A stretch of 64,000 bases of DNA from Lactobacillus pasteurii DSM 23907 = CRBIP 24.76 (GCF_000297025.1 NZ_CAKD01000023.1:1-64000); one strand, 5' to 3'; counted from the first letter of the stretch, positions 43,878 through 55,762 are shown. The notes: generated from the sequence alone by a model not told the origin. Numbers and translations: made by a program.

Positions 43878-46660
43878 AGTTTCTTTTCAACTTCATTCTT
43901 AAGTTTTTTTTGCGGAATAATTTTGGCCTCTACCGGTATGGTCTCAATAAATTCATGACCATATCTTTGAGTAAGAATTCTTGAATCTAAAACGGTAAAT
44001 CTACCCGAATCATATTCACCACGAATCAACCTACCTATTCCTTGTCTAAAGCGAATTACCGCTCTAGGTAAAGTATCATTCTCAAAGAAATTGATATTTT
44101 GGTTAGCCAAAAATTCTTGTCTCAAATGTACTTCTGGTAAATCTGGTGACTCAAATGGCAATCTTGTTACAATCACATCATCAATCCCGCAATCATGGAA
44201 ATCGATTCCTTCCCAAAAGCTATCTGCTCCCAATAAAATGGTCTTTGGCGCAATAGAAAATCTCTTAGCGATCTTGTTATTAGAACCTGTAACCCCCTGC
44301 CCTAATAACTCATAATCCTTGATTTCTTCATAAGAAACAAGCTTCTCAAAAACCTGCTTAATCTGATCAAGATTGGTCATCAGAACCAATACGTGCGAGC
44401 TTTGGGTAAAATTCTGAGCAATAACTTTCGCCAGATTATCAGCATAAGCCGGAGAATTTGGATCTGGCATATCTTCTATGATAAACGCCTTTAGCTTATC
44501 CTCAAAATTAAAAGTACTATTTCCAATATAAGTAAGAGGATCTAACTGTTCAATTGCAAGCTGCCTAATTGAATAATCAAATTTATCATTATCAGTTAGT
44601 GTAGCACTTATGAACAACAAATGATCGAATCGACTATAAATTTGTTCCAATTCTTCTGAGACATCTAACATTAGCCAATGTAAATTGGTACTTAGTGGAT
44701 CCTCATTATTAGTAATATTTAGAATAAATCCTTTTTCTTGCAGATGATCTTTATCATTCAGCATATCTACAAATTGATAGCTTTTTTCAAGATATAAATC
44801 AAGCTGATCAAGAACATCAGTCAATTCATTCAAAATACTATTGTTATTAATAATAAAAACATTATCTTCTTGATACAATCGATCCATGATATTGCTAGTT
44901 GCCTGACGAACTTCTTCAAGTTGAACTTCAAATTTTGAAAATTCCTGAAAAATTGGGCTGTTGTCAGGAAATAGTGTTTTTCCTAAGAAACTTACTTTGA
45001 CACTATCGTTTGGCAGCTGAGTATAATCACTATCATCTGCTGGTTTATAATACAGATATTTCTGTAATGAGTTGATAGTATAGATCAAATCCAAAATTTT
45101 ACTATCAAGCTTCTGAATTCTTAAATTGAAACCTAGATCATCGTTCAAGATATTTTGAATACTATCATCAGAGAAAGTAAGCAGATTGCGCAAGTGGCTC
45201 AAAGTTCCCCAAATCGCTTCAAACTGCAAAGCATCATTGCGTGAACTCAAAACATTATCACTAAATCTATGAGCCTCATCAATTACTAGATAAGGATTCT
45301 GTCCCCAAATATTATCAGTGAAGTGGTTGGCTAGGTATGCATGGTTCGTGATTAAGATGTCAGCTGTCTCTTGGCGCTGTCTAGCTAAATTCCAAAAGTC
45401 AACTTTAGCAAAATGCGTTCCAACACGTGCATCACCTGGATGAGTTATCTGATTAAACAATGGGCTATTGTAATTTGTTAATTGTAGTTCATCAAGGTCA
45501 CCAGTTTTTGTTTTAGTCAGCCAAACCAAGATTCGCATTTTCAGAACTAAACTAGCTCTATTTTGAGTATCCTTAAAGATACTCTGAACAAATCCGTCCA
45601 AATCAATATAATGTCGGCTCGACTTCACTATTTCAGCTCTAATATCCAATTTGGTTATATCAAGAAGTTGTGGAATTTCTTTTTTTAAGATTTGTTCCTG
45701 CAAGATTTTGGTAGGCGTAGCGATCACTAGTTTTCGGCTAGAATACAAACTATAAGCGTAAGCAAACAAGTAAGAAAACGTTTTTCCTGTACCGTTAGGC
45801 GATTCTACGATCATCGCACGTTCAAAGTCATCGTCAACAAACTGATGAATCTTGTTAATTAGTTTTATCTGTTCTTGACGATAGTTAAGCTTTCCTTTGA
45901 GCAGTTTCCTTTTTTCTGCATCACTTGTTGGAAAAGTTTTATCAGTAGCTACTTCGTTAGTATTTCCGACTATCTGACGTTGCAAAACGATATTTCGAAT
46001 TTGAATGTAGTCTTTAGATAAAGGATAACGATGTTGACGATAATCGTCTGCAATTTTCTTAAAGATCCAAGATGTATCTCTAACAAGTCCCCGAGCAAGA
46101 GAACTCAATGTGTTTAAAGTGGCCTGAGGTAGTTTCTCGAATTGCTGGATACACTCAATCAATAAAATGGCGGTTCCATAAGCATCAGAATCTGCCTTAT
46201 GAGGATCTGTATGTTTAATTCCTAAACTAGATGTCAGATCGCTCAGCTTGTATGATGGCAAGGTCGGAAAGGCAATTTTAGCTAATTCAACTGTATCAAT
46301 GGCTCTATTTGTCAATGCTTCATAGCCATGTTGCGTCAATTCGTAGTTTAAAAATGGTAAGTCAAAGGCAACATTATGAGCTACAAAAGTAGTTCCTTCT
46401 AGAATTTCTACTATCTTTTGAGCATAATGAGAAAAATCTGGTTGATTAGCCACATCCTCATTGGTGATTCCAGTCAAATTTTGAATGGACATTGGAATAT
46501 CACAATTAGGATTGATCATGAAAGAATAGGTTTTCACAACCTTCATTTTTTTGACAATTGCACATCCAAATTGAATGATATGATTACCATTTTCCCTTTG
46601 GGTCCCCGTTGTCTCTAGATCTACAACTGCAAATGTCTCATCATCAAAAATTTGCGACAT
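43874..46660 (-). CDS. dinG: DinG-family helicase with N-terminal exonuclease domain
   Basis: 928 residues. Residues 1-180 are a DnaQ-like 3'-5' exonuclease (FAVVDLETTGTQ, FVAHNVAFDLPFLNYEL, HKADSDAYGTAIL). Then an SF2/XPD-like helicase: VESPNGTGKTFSYLFAY (Walker A), VIDEAHRFSDN (DEAH) and RFRQGIGRLIRG (motif VI). No four-Cys iron-sulfur cluster is visible between motifs I and II, as is usual for Gram-positive DinG. Thought to remove R-loops or repair damaged DNA. Confidence 0.93.
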   Translation of the reverse strand: MSQIFDDETFAVVDLETTGTQRENGNHIIQFGCAIVKKMKVVKTYSFMINPNCDIPMSIQNLTGITNEDVANQPDFSHYAQKIVEILEGTTFVAHNVAFDLPFLNYELTQHGYEALTNRAIDTVELAKIAFPTLPSYKLSDLTSSLGIKHTDPHKADSDAYGTAILLIECIQQFEKLPQATLNTLSSLARGLVRDTSWIFKKIADDYRQHRYPLSKDYIQIRNIVLQRQIVGNTNEVATDKTFPTSDAEKRKLLKGKLNYRQEQIKLINKIHQFVDDDFERAMIVESPNGTGKTFSYLFAYAYSLYSSRKLVIATPTKILQEQILKKEIPQLLDITKLDIRAEIVKSSRHYIDLDGFVQSIFKDTQNRASLVLKMRILVWLTKTKTGDLDELQLTNYNSPLFNQITHPGDARVGTHFAKVDFWNLARQRQETADILITNHAYLANHFTDNIWGQNPYLVIDEAHRFSDNVLSSRNDALQFEAIWGTLSHLRNLLTFSDDSIQNILNDDLGFNLRIQKLDSKILDLIYTINSLQKYLYYKPADDSDYTQLPNDSVKVSFLGKTLFPDNSPIFQEFSKFEVQLEEVRQATSNIMDRLYQEDNVFIINNNSILNELTDVLDQLDLYLEKSYQFVDMLNDKDHLQEKGFILNITNNEDPLSTNLHWLMLDVSEELEQIYSRFDHLLFISATLTDNDKFDYSIRQLAIEQLDPLTYIGNSTFNFEDKLKAFIIEDMPDPNSPAYADNLAKVIAQNFTQSSHVLVLMTNLDQIKQVFEKLVSYEEIKDYELLGQGVTGSNNKIAKRFSIAPKTILLGADSFWEGIDFHDCGIDDVIVTRLPFESPDLPEVHLRQEFLANQNINFFENDTLPRAVIRFRQGIGRLIRGEYDSGRFTVLDSRILTQRYGHEFIETIPVEAKIIPQKKLKNEVEKKL

Positions 46661-46687
46661 TAGTTAATCCCTATTCCTTTCTACTAA

Positions 46688-49600
46688 CTAAACTATTTCT
46701 ACTATCTCCTGCGCATCAAGTAAAATCAAATACTTAGCCTTTACCTTTAAATTGCTAAATGAAGTTAAAGCTTGTTCATACAAGCGCAATTGTCCTTGAT
46801 ACTTTTGCTTGATCAATTCAATTGCTGAATCTAAATTCTTTTTATCAACATAATCAGTCTTATAGTCAAATAAAATGATACCATCATCTTCAACAAAATA
46901 TCCATCTATCGTACCGTGAACCAGGATTTTTGCATTTTCATCAGAGAAATCATCAAATAATTTCTTAGCAGGCAATAAGCTTGAAAAGTCTATTTCACGG
47001 AAAAGCTTATCCGGATTTTCTCTAAACTTCTGCGCAAATTCGCCTCTAACAAACCATTTAATCTGATCTAGATGTAAGTGAGGGATGATATTTGGATTCA
47101 ATTTATGTTGATCAACCAATTGCTGAATCTCTAGCTCCAATTGTTGGTCTGAAGCATCAAGCGTGTAATCATAATACTGCAAAACAGTATGTGTAGCCGT
47201 ACCAATATCCGCCCCAGTAAATTTGTCATTAAACAAAAATGCTGGTCTAGTATCGATTGGCTGCAAAAATCGATTGTTTGATTTATCCATATGGGCGTTT
47301 TCTAGTTCAACCTCAACAGGATCATTAAAAATCCGCTTGATTTCAGAAACTGCCTGATAGGCTGTTGTGGTGCTGGCATCTTTAAATTTGTAATTAAAAT
47401 CAAATAGTCTACTTGATGTTTTTAACAATAAAGAGTTGCTAGTTTCAGTATCTTTGTCAAGTTTTTTAGGCTCAGGTTGTTGATACTCATCACTGTTAAA
47501 GTCCAAGTATAGAACTTCTTCTTTTTGATCTAATTCTTTCGAAATTTCAGAGATCTTTTGACTAGCGTGCTTGTCAAAAGCTAGTGCCTGTCCTACAAAA
47601 TCTAGTGGACATTTAGCATTTAGCTTATCCTGTAGAATCATTTGCTTTTGGTTAGGCTTAGCACTCCATTCAGCCACTTTTTTATCGAAGCCAGGAATTT
47701 CCGTAACAAGAACAAGTTTTTGTTTTGCTCTAGTTAAAGCGACATATAAAATTCTACTTTCTTCTTCAATGATTTGTCTACGTTTTTCAATATTTCCTAA
47801 GGCTTTGAGCAAAGAATCAGCTCGATAATGGTCTTGTTTAACTGATATGCCCAAGCCAGTTGAATTAATAACATAATCACCAGTTAAATCTTTAGTTTGA
47901 TAGCGATGCTCTAAGCCAATGTAGAATACTATTGGAAATTCTAGTCCCTTCGATCCGTGAATCGTCATCAGCTTAACCGCATTTTCGGCTTCTTGGGATA
48001 ATAACGGCTGAGCTAAATCTTTTTGGCTTCGGCGCATGCGTTCAATGAAATTAATAAATTGATATAAACCTTTGAAGCCAGCAGATTCATAGGATGCTGC
48101 ACGCTCATACAGAGTCTCAAGATTTACTCGTCTTTGCTTACCGTTTGGCAAGGCGGTCATTATTTCTAACAGCCCTGTTCGCTCATATACGCTCCAGATC
48201 AATTCAGAAATCCGATGACTTACTGCAAAGTCTCGCAATGATTCTAACTGGTTGAGGAAGTTTTTGATCTTGATACTCAAATCATCATTAACTGAGATAT
48301 ATGAAAGCAAAGCTTGATAAAAACTTGACTGTTTATTGTTAATCCTTATCTTTGCCAGTTCAGGTTCGTTAAATGAAAAAATTGGTGACCGCAAGACTGA
48401 GACCAAAGGAATGTCTTGATCAGGATTATCAATTATCTTCAGGTAATTCATAATAACAGTCAATTCAAAAGTCTGGAAGTAGTTAGCCGCATCGCTGACA
48501 AAAAGCGGGATGTTGCTTTGGGCAAATTCTTGCATAATATCCAAGTTGTTGCTTCTGCTTCGAGTTAAAATCGCTATATCGCTATACCTAAAGTCCCGAC
48601 TTTCACCTGTTTTAGCATCATAAATTTGAAGTCCTTCGCGTTTGAATTGATTGATTCGCTCAATAACCATTTGAACTTCTGAATAAGAAATATCATCTGA
48701 TTCATCATTTTCAGTAGCTTTTCCGCTCTCTTTTTTATGATAGATGATTTCGCTAGATTGCTCTAACTTTTCAGGATAGTAGCTTGCCCCAAAAATCAAC
48801 TGTCCTTCACTGGTATAGTCAATTCCACCAAAGTCTGTAGTCATAATTGTATTAAAAATGCCGTTGACCAAGCTAACGACTGGACGACTAGAACGGAAAT
48901 TGTCCTTTAAAATAATCCGCATTTTTTTCGACTGATCAGAATTGCCGAAATCATGATACTTCTTTAAAAACAAACTAGGTTCGGCCTGTCTAAAACCATA
49001 GATTGATTGTTTGACGTCACCAACCATAAAAAGAGTATTCTGTTTGTCATCTTTTAAAAGTTGGATAATTCTTTCTTGAAGTTCATTGATGTCCTGATAC
49101 TCATCGACTAGGATCTCTTTAAATTTGCTTTGATAAAACTCTTGTGCAAGCTTTGCATTGGAAGTATCTTGACTCAAAATTTCGTAAGCCAGTTGTTCCA
49201 TATCAGTAAAGTCAAGATAATTCTGTTCTCTCTTGAGAGCATTAAAGCGATCAATTAGAGCTAATTCTGCTTTAGAAATTGCTTTGACGATTTTATGTGC
49301 CTTTTGCAAAATCTCTTGTTGTTCATCTTCTGAATTAATATAAATTGTTGCAAAGGTATTGAAAATCAAGTCTCTGGCTTCTTGTTTAAAGCTCATTATG
49401 TCTTGTTGATAGAATTCTTGTATATCTTCTGGCCATTTTTTACTAATTCTGAAGTCTACAAATACACATGATCTTAAAGCCTCTCGTTGATGGTCAAACG
49501 ACTCATCATTAGTTAAAGCCTCAAGATAATTAGTTAAACTTGATTGAAAAATAGTAAAACTGTCTCTTACTTTAGCAAGCTCCTTGCTTTCCATGAATGA

Positions 49601-50302
49601 TGTTTCAAGCAAGGCATCATTTTTCTTTTTTAAATCAGAAAAAATCGTCGATAAATATTGCTTTAGCTCTTTTTGCCATAGATCAGCTTTTACCAAAGTC
49701 TGATCATCTAAAGCATAGTCATTTGGCAACTGCTGCAACCATTGTCGATAGTCAGGCTTAGCCATGGCAAAGTTATATAGATCTAACAACAAATTGCGCG
49801 GGCCTTCTGCATCACGGTCTCCGGCAAAATTGTCATAAAAGGCTAAAAAATCTTCGTCCTTGTTTTCTAAAAATTCTGTTTCAATATCTTTTAGTGCACG
49901 TTCTTTTAAAAGAGCAGCTTGAGTTTCGTCAGTCAAGATATTAAAGCTAGGATCAATATCAACGGCATAGTAAAAGCGGTGAATTACATCCAAACAGAAA
50001 GCATCGATTGTTGAAATGTTTGCTGTATCGACGTTGTTCAACTGGTTTTTTAAATAAACTTTATCGCTATCTGGTTCATACATCTTCCTAAGTAGTTCAC
50101 GCTTGATTCGATCTTTCATTTCAGCTGCGGCTGCCTTAGTAAACGTAACAATTAAAAGTTGATCTACACCTACACCCGAAATGATTTCCTTTAACACTCT
50201 TTGAACCAAGACTGTTGTTTTTCCTGAACCGGCTGAAGCGGAAACCAAAATATCATGATTTCGATCATTGATCGCTAATTCTTGTTCCTTAGTATATGGC
50301 AT
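46688..50302 (-). CDS. addA: ATP-dependent helicase/nuclease subunit A (AddA/RexA)
   Basis: 1204 residues. UvrD-like helicase: DILVSASAGSGKTTVLVQRV (Walker A), KEILVDEYQDINELQERII (Walker B), MTIHGSKGLEFPIVFYIG. C-terminal RecB-like nuclease with GTATHTVLQ, GTIDGYFVEDDGIILFDYKT (catalytic Asp and Lys). With AddB it processes double-strand ends for recombination. The ATG shares one base with the addB stop (TAATG). Confidence 0.95.
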   Translation of the reverse strand: MPYTKEQELAINDRNHDILVSASAGSGKTTVLVQRVLKEIISGVGVDQLLIVTFTKAAAAEMKDRIKRELLRKMYEPDSDKVYLKNQLNNVDTANISTIDAFCLDVIHRFYYAVDIDPSFNILTDETQAALLKERALKDIETEFLENKDEDFLAFYDNFAGDRDAEGPRNLLLDLYNFAMAKPDYRQWLQQLPNDYALDDQTLVKADLWQKELKQYLSTIFSDLKKKNDALLETSFMESKELAKVRDSFTIFQSSLTNYLEALTNDESFDHQREALRSCVFVDFRISKKWPEDIQEFYQQDIMSFKQEARDLIFNTFATIYINSEDEQQEILQKAHKIVKAISKAELALIDRFNALKREQNYLDFTDMEQLAYEILSQDTSNAKLAQEFYQSKFKEILVDEYQDINELQERIIQLLKDDKQNTLFMVGDVKQSIYGFRQAEPSLFLKKYHDFGNSDQSKKMRIILKDNFRSSRPVVSLVNGIFNTIMTTDFGGIDYTSEGQLIFGASYYPEKLEQSSEIIYHKKESGKATENDESDDISYSEVQMVIERINQFKREGLQIYDAKTGESRDFRYSDIAILTRSRSNNLDIMQEFAQSNIPLFVSDAANYFQTFELTVIMNYLKIIDNPDQDIPLVSVLRSPIFSFNEPELAKIRINNKQSSFYQALLSYISVNDDLSIKIKNFLNQLESLRDFAVSHRISELIWSVYERTGLLEIMTALPNGKQRRVNLETLYERAASYESAGFKGLYQFINFIERMRRSQKDLAQPLLSQEAENAVKLMTIHGSKGLEFPIVFYIGLEHRYQTKDLTGDYVINSTGLGISVKQDHYRADSLLKALGNIEKRRQIIEEESRILYVALTRAKQKLVLVTEIPGFDKKVAEWSAKPNQKQMILQDKLNAKCPLDFVGQALAFDKHASQKISEISKELDQKEEVLYLDFNSDEYQQPEPKKLDKDTETSNSLLLKTSSRLFDFNYKFKDASTTTAYQAVSEIKRIFNDPVEVELENAHMDKSNNRFLQPIDTRPAFLFNDKFTGADIGTATHTVLQYYDYTLDASDQQLELEIQQLVDQHKLNPNIIPHLHLDQIKWFVRGEFAQKFRENPDKLFREIDFSSLLPAKKLFDDFSDENAKILVHGTIDGYFVEDDGIILFDYKTDYVDKKNLDSAIELIKQKYQGQLRLYEQALTSFSNLKVKAKYLILLDAQEIVEIV

Positions 50303-53300
50303 TAATCTTCATCCTTTTTCTGTAATCGCTCTTTTATTTGGTTCAATAAATCCTTCTTGTTTATCTTGCTGATATTGTGATATTTATTTTGTCTAAGCAT
50401 AGCATCGAAGAAGAAGACGTCTCGGTAATCAGAATAAGTCAATGCATTACTACTATTACCGTACTTAAATGGATTCATTTCAATTTCACCAGATAAAATT
50501 TTCTTGGCAGCTTGCTTGATTAGGTATTCATTATATTCCAGTAAAAGCTGCATTTCTGTGTCACTGAAATTAGTCTCTCCGGTAATTGAGAATTCACCAT
50601 TCTTTCTTACAGAAAGTCCAGAGTAAAGACGTTTATCCTTATCTCCATCTTTGAGCAAAAGCGGTTCAGCCTGCTTAAGATTATCCGGATTATTAGAAAT
50701 GATCCCTGTATATTCAAGCCTGGATCTGCTATCTAAGAGCTTTTTCTTTACGTTAAATGCTTTATCAATAGACTGCTTAGAGTTTATTTTATCAAGCTTA
50801 TGAGTAACAGTTTGATAAAAGGCCCCTAGTAATGAAAGGTCATTATTGCCCGTAAAGAAGTTCTTATTGCGCTCTAAGACATCTAAGTATGAAATCATCT
50901 GCAATGAAATTCCATTGTAGAACATACCCAAATCAAAACTCTTAGCTGAAGATTTATAGTCAATAACCTGTGCGAGAATTCGATTGCTATCAGAAAAAGG
51001 CGCCAGGTCTACCCGATCGATCTTACCACGCAAATTGACAGCATGCTTATCTGATAAATCAGGCAGATCAAGATTGATTCCTTGAATTTTTTCGCCAAAA
51101 CCAAAGGCCAATTCTGAATATCTAGGTCGAAGCGGCGTTCTTTGTAGACGTTTATACCAGCTAACTGCCACATCTGACGTTGTTTTATCTAGACAATCAA
51201 ACAAGTATCGATTGAATGGATCATTCATTAGCTGAGCATAACGCCCTTCTTCTTTCATGACTGCTCGAATATCACTTAAGCTTTTTTCTAGCTCTAACTC
51301 TGAAATCTCTGATAAATCAAGTTTTCTTTGTTGTAAATATTTAACCAAGCGATCAAAGGTCTCATGGAAATAATTACCCGCTTGAATCACATCAAACTCA
51401 TTTTTGAATCTTCTTCTTAATTTCAAACCATAGTTCAAGAAGTATTCATAGGAGTTCTCATAAAAAGTCTCTAGTTGTGAAACTGAAGAATTTAGGCGCT
51501 CGCCATAAAGCTCTTTAGCTAGATCAATACCAAGATTTTGAGGCTTATTGTCAAATTGACTAGCTTCAATGATATTTTCTTCTAGCTTAGGCAAATATTC
51601 CCTTGAAATAGCTAATAACTCATCTAAAGTCTTGCTTGGTTCAATACTATTAAGGTATGCCAAATATCCAAGAGTTGCTTCAGGACTAGTCACAAAATAC
51701 AATAAATCGTTCAATTTATCTGGCAAATCATGCTGAGCAAATTCAAGTGCACCAGCTTGTGCAAATTTTCGATAAAAGATGGAAGGATCTAGTTTTTCAT
51801 TTGAAGCATTCAAAACAGGATACGTCAAATATACTCGGTCTTGTGCTAAAACTAGTGCCAAACCAAATTGATAGTCTTGATCTAGGTTGTTAATCTTTTG
51901 TTGGTCTTCAATATATGCTTCATCACTAAAAGATTTGGCTAAGTCATCCAAGTTTTCGCTGCTCAAAAATCCAGGCGTTTTACTGATGTTAGGCAAGTTA
52001 GCACTAGTTACGCCAATGATGAAAACCTGTTTGTAGCCAGTAGCCTGCACCATTCCTAGTTCAGAGATATTGACCGCATCCAAAGTAGATGGAATTTGCG
52101 AAAAGTTAGCTTCTTTGAAAGCAGAAATAAGCATCTCAAAAAAGCCATTTGCTTCAAACTCAACTGGATTAATCAATAAGTAGTCCTGGAATAAGGTCAT
52201 TAATAATGACCATAGCTGCTCGGGTTGCTGTGCTTGTTGTAAGTCGCCTGCATCGCTATCGCGCTCTCGCCACTGCTCTAATCGTTTAGGGATGCCACAA
52301 TCAACTAAAAAGTCGAAAAAGATTCTCAAAGCTTGCTTGCTATCAGTTTCTTGATTGAGGTCTTGAATCAGCTTGCTGATTTTATCAATAACATACGATC
52401 TTAGTTGATCTAATCTTGCTACCTCATCTGGATATTTATCTAATCTAATAACGTTGTTGTTCAAAAAGCTAGATAAATCCTTTAACCAAAGATTATGGTT
52501 GATTCCATGTGCTAAGACAAAGTTTTCTAGTGAATCGACATCCTTAAGATATAAAGATTCATTTTGATACCAATCTGGGATGAGCAATCGAGTTTTTAAG
52601 ATTGCAATAATATTAGCAGTTTGGTAATTATTTTTGAGCATATCCGCAAGATTTTCGATTAAAATAACTAATGGATGATACTTCATCTCTTGTTGGAGAT
52701 CATTGAAGAAAGGAATCTTGTTTTGACGCAAAATTGGCGCCAAATAAGTTTCGTATTCCTTCAAATTAGATGCAAGGATCAAAAAGTCTTTGAAGCGGTA
52801 ATTGTTTAAGGCAACTTGCTGGTAAATGGTTCTAGCGACAAAATATGCTTCGGCATAACGCGAATCTGCTTTTACAAGCTGAATCTGATCAAAATCTGAC
52901 AGATCATCTGTAGCGCCAATCCAAAAAGCATTCAGTAGTTCTTTGCCATTTTGTTTTGGGGCTAGAGGCAATTCTTCTATATCGAAATTCAATGAACGTT
53001 TGCTAGCAAAGTCAATCAAACGGTTAATTGTTTGTTGGATAACATAATCATAGTCACCTGCTTCTGGATTTGGTCTCAAATTGCCAAGGCCAGTTTTAAA
53101 TGCTAGCGTTATATTTTGCGCTCTAAGCATCAGCAATTTGATAGTTAAACTCTCTTGCAAAGAAAAGTGAGAAAAGTCCGTAAAATAAAAGCTACTTTGA
53201 GATAAGTTGGCCTTACTCAATGCATCGTTTAATTGTAATTGGATCTCATTTTTGGTTACAAATTTGTCAGCAATTTCTTCGATAAAGGCTTGATAAATGA

Positions 53301-53784
53301 TTTTGAGGTCATGAATTTTGTTCCTAGTTTCAAGATTAAGAGCATCTGTATCTATTTCGTCTAAATCCAAATTGCCTTCATAGACTTGCAAAATTGTCTT
53401 ATAGATTTGATCTACTAAGCCGGAGTTAACATTCACATATTTAAACAGCAAAAATTCATCATGATGCTTGCGAATTATTCTACTCAATAACATTGCTGCA
53501 GCGGCATCGTCAAGCTGGGTTTGCATACCCTTTTCTTGATCTTTTAAAAAGTACCAGGCCAATCTTGAAAAAGATAAAACTTGTAAATTTTTGACTGCAA
53601 CGCTACTTGCATTTTCTAATTTTGCTAGTTTAGATATTGCTTTAACTTCTGTGGTAAACTTAATATGATTTGGGACAATTATAAAGGTTAATTTGTCTGG
53701 ATTTTGCTGGTAGTGTTGTACAGCTCGATCCAGGATTATTTCTTGTAATGGGTCAGTTTGACGACCAGTTAAAAAGTTAATCAT
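50302..53784 (-). CDS. addB: ATP-dependent helicase/nuclease subunit B (AddB/RexB)
   Basis: 1160 residues. Inactive helicase-like half from [20 protein letters not shown] on, and a C-terminal nuclease ([39 protein letters not shown]). The four cysteines that hold the iron-sulfur cluster in Bacillus AddB are absent: [20 protein letters not shown] replaces the first, and [20 protein letters not shown] the last three. This fits the RexB branch. Ribosome site AAGGAGC. Confidence 0.93.
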   Translation of the reverse strand: MINFLTGRQTDPLQEIILDRAVQHYQQNPDKLTFIIVPNHIKFTTEVKAISKLAKLENASSVAVKNLQVLSFSRLAWYFLKDQEKGMQTQLDDAAAAMLLSRIIRKHHDEFLLFKYVNVNSGLVDQIYKTILQVYEGNLDLDEIDTDALNLETRNKIHDLKIIYQAFIEEIADKFVTKNEIQLQLNDALSKANLSQSSFYFTDFSHFSLQESLTIKLLMLRAQNITLAFKTGLGNLRPNPEAGDYDYVIQQTINRLIDFASKRSLNFDIEELPLAPKQNGKELLNAFWIGATDDLSDFDQIQLVKADSRYAEAYFVARTIYQQVALNNYRFKDFLILASNLKEYETYLAPILRQNKIPFFNDLQQEMKYHPLVILIENLADMLKNNYQTANIIAILKTRLLIPDWYQNESLYLKDVDSLENFVLAHGINHNLWLKDLSSFLNNNVIRLDKYPDEVARLDQLRSYVIDKISKLIQDLNQETDSKQALRIFFDFLVDCGIPKRLEQWRERDSDAGDLQQAQQPEQLWSLLMTLFQDYLLINPVEFEANGFFEMLISAFKEANFSQIPSTLDAVNISELGMVQATGYKQVFIIGVTSANLPNISKTPGFLSSENLDDLAKSFSDEAYIEDQQKINNLDQDYQFGLALVLAQDRVYLTYPVLNASNEKLDPSIFYRKFAQAGALEFAQHDLPDKLNDLLYFVTSPEATLGYLAYLNSIEPSKTLDELLAISREYLPKLEENIIEASQFDNKPQNLGIDLAKELYGERLNSSVSQLETFYENSYEYFLNYGLKLRRRFKNEFDVIQAGNYFHETFDRLVKYLQQRKLDLSEISELELEKSLSDIRAVMKEEGRYAQLMNDPFNRYLFDCLDKTTSDVAVSWYKRLQRTPLRPRYSELAFGFGEKIQGINLDLPDLSDKHAVNLRGKIDRVDLAPFSDSNRILAQVIDYKSSAKSFDLGMFYNGISLQMISYLDVLERNKNFFTGNNDLSLLGAFYQTVTHKLDKINSKQSIDKAFNVKKKLLDSRSRLEYTGIISNNPDNLKQAEPLLLKDGDKDKRLYSGLSVRKNGEFSITGETNFSDTEMQLLLEYNEYLIKQAAKKILSGEIEMNPFKYGNSSNALTYSDYRDVFFFDAMLRQNKYHNISKINKKDLLNQIKERLQKKDED

Positions 53785-53807
53785 TGTTTTTTAGCTCCTT
53801 GCAATTT

Positions 53808-53816
53808 ATTTTAGCA
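53808..53816 (-). promoter_or_regulatory. addB extended -10
   Basis: Minus strand TGCTAAAAT, about 24 bases before the addB start. Confidence 0.4.
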
Positions 53817-53857
53817 TAGAGTATTTCGATTTATAACTTTACTAAGGATGATAGTCA

Positions 53858-54769
53858 TTGGAAAAATATACTTATAAAGCTCATGGGAAAGTTATTCTAA
53901 TTGGAGAACATTCCGTCGTGTATGGCTATGATGCACTAGCCATGCCAATTGAGGCCTTAAACATCTCTACTACAGTCGAGAAATTTAATCAAAATTGGAT
54001 GGATACTGATCGATATCACGGTCCACTTATTGCAGCCCCTGCAGAATACAATGGAATAAAATACGTAGTGGATACTCTACTAGCAAAAAGTCAAAGTACT
54101 CAGCCAGTTAAACTCAGCTATCAAGGAAAAATACCTGTCGAGCGAGGTTTAGGATCAAGTGCTACAGTTGCTCTTGGAACCAGCATGGCTTTGAACCAAT
54201 TTTTTGACTTGAAGCTGGATCATGATCAAATAATGGCAATTACCAATCATGCTGAAATGATTAATCACGGCAAAGCCTCAGGTCTTGATGCTGCTACTGT
54301 TAGCTCTGATCAATTGATCTTTTTCAATAAAAAATCAGGCCCACAAAAAATCGCTGGAAAACTTGGCGCCAGTTTATTAATTATGGATACAGGAGAACTG
54401 GGCAATACTAGAGAAGCTGTCAGCATGGTAAAGGCAAAATATGACGCTTCTGATGTCGTTAAAAAGCAAATGAAACGATTAGGTGACCTAGCTACGGCTA
54501 CTAAAGAAGCCTGGCTAGAGAAAGCGACTGAAAAAATCGGCCAATATTTCAATGAAGCACAAGAAATTTTGACAGATTTTGCTTTATCGACCCCAAGAAT
54601 TGACCAATTAAAGCAAATCGCACTTGACAATAAGGCATTAGGTTTTAAATTGTCTGGTGGTGGCTTAGGCGGTATAGTAATAACATTGTGCTATAATCAA
54701 GCGGATGCTCAACAAATTGCAGATTTAAGCCAAAAATACATCAATGATTACTGGATTGAGGAAATTTAA
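53858..54769 (+). CDS. mvk: Mevalonate kinase
   Basis: 303 residues from TTG 53858 after AAGGATG. GHMP kinase: KAHGKVILIGEHSVVYGYDA, ATP loop PVERGLGSSATVALGTS, ATTNHAEM-like IMAITNHAEMINHG, and C-terminal KLSGGGLGGIVI. First kinase of the mevalonate route to isopentenyl diphosphate. First gene of a four-gene operon (mvk-mvaD-mvaK2-fni). Confidence 0.95.
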   Translation: MEKYTYKAHGKVILIGEHSVVYGYDALAMPIEALNISTTVEKFNQNWMDTDRYHGPLIAAPAEYNGIKYVVDTLLAKSQSTQPVKLSYQGKIPVERGLGSSATVALGTSMALNQFFDLKLDHDQIMAITNHAEMINHGKASGLDAATVSSDQLIFFNKKSGPQKIAGKLGASLLIMDTGELGNTREAVSMVKAKYDASDVVKKQMKRLGDLATATKEAWLEKATEKIGQYFNEAQEILTDFALSTPRIDQLKQIALDNKALGFKLSGGGLGGIVITLCYNQADAQQIADLSQKYINDYWIEEI

Positions 54770-55728
54770 TGAACAAAGTAAGAGCTCACACAAACATAGC
54801 CTTAATTAAATATTGGGGAAAAGCAGATACCCTCTTGCGTTTGCCCTTAATGTCATCACTATCGATGACTTTGGATGCATTCTATACAGAAACTTCAATT
54901 GAAGCAACGGATGGGCCAGATCAATTCTATTTAAATGGAAGCCTGCAAGATGATCGAACTGCCAAGCGAGTATTCAAATATCTGAACCTCTTGAAGCAGA
55001 ATTATGGCAAGATCGATAACTTGCTTGTAAAGTCTGATAATCATGTCCCAACAGCTGCTGGTCTAGCTTCTTCAAGCTCGGCTTTTGCTGCTATGGCAGC
55101 AGCATTTGATAGCTATTATCAATTGAACCTATCTAAACGCGATCTTTCCATTTGGGCTAGACAAGGATCTGGTTCAGCTTCTAGATCAATTTTTGGTGGA
55201 TTCAGTATTTGGCAAAAAGGACATGATTCCGCTAGTTCATATGCCTACCCCATTGATGAAAATCCGCAAATGGACCTTCATCTCTTGGCTATCGAGTTAA
55301 ATGTCAAAAAGAAAAAGCTGTCGTCAACCCAAGGGATGCTTCAGGCTAAAAGCTCCCCATTCTTCCAGACTTGGCTTGATCGAAATGAGCAAGAAATTTC
55401 ACAAATGCAGGATGCCATCAGCAATAATGATTTCACCAAATTAGGTGAATTAGCCGAACTGAATGCAAATGAAATGCATGCAATCAATCTCTCAGCTCAG
55501 CCTGGATTTACTTATTTTGAACCAAATACGCTTAAGGCGATTAACATTGTCCATGAGCTTAGAAGCGAAGGCATTGAGTGTTACTACACTCTTGACGCCG
55601 GTCCAAACTTGAAGATTCTTTGCCAATTAAGAAATGTCAAATTTATCAAAAATCGCTTTGAGTCTGTATTTGATAATGTTAATATTATTGATGCAAGTTT
55701 TGGTCCAGGAATTACTTATCTGGACTAA
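54769..55728 (+). CDS. mvaD: Diphosphomevalonate decarboxylase
   Basis: 319 residues. NIALIKYWGKADTLLRLPLM at the N-terminus, phosphate loop TAAGLASSSSAFAAMAAAF, and TLDAGPNLKILC near the end. It converts mevalonate diphosphate to isopentenyl diphosphate. The ATG overlaps the mvk stop by one base (TAATG). Confidence 0.96.
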   Translation: MNKVRAHTNIALIKYWGKADTLLRLPLMSSLSMTLDAFYTETSIEATDGPDQFYLNGSLQDDRTAKRVFKYLNLLKQNYGKIDNLLVKSDNHVPTAAGLASSSSAFAAMAAAFDSYYQLNLSKRDLSIWARQGSGSASRSIFGGFSIWQKGHDSASSYAYPIDENPQMDLHLLAIELNVKKKKLSSTQGMLQAKSSPFFQTWLDRNEQEISQMQDAISNNDFTKLGELAELNANEMHAINLSAQPGFTYFEPNTLKAINIVHELRSEGIECYYTLDAGPNLKILCQLRNVKFIKNRFESVFDNVNIIDASFGPGITYLD

Positions 55729-55762
55729 TAATAGATCTTAATTTAGATTAGAGGACATTTTT

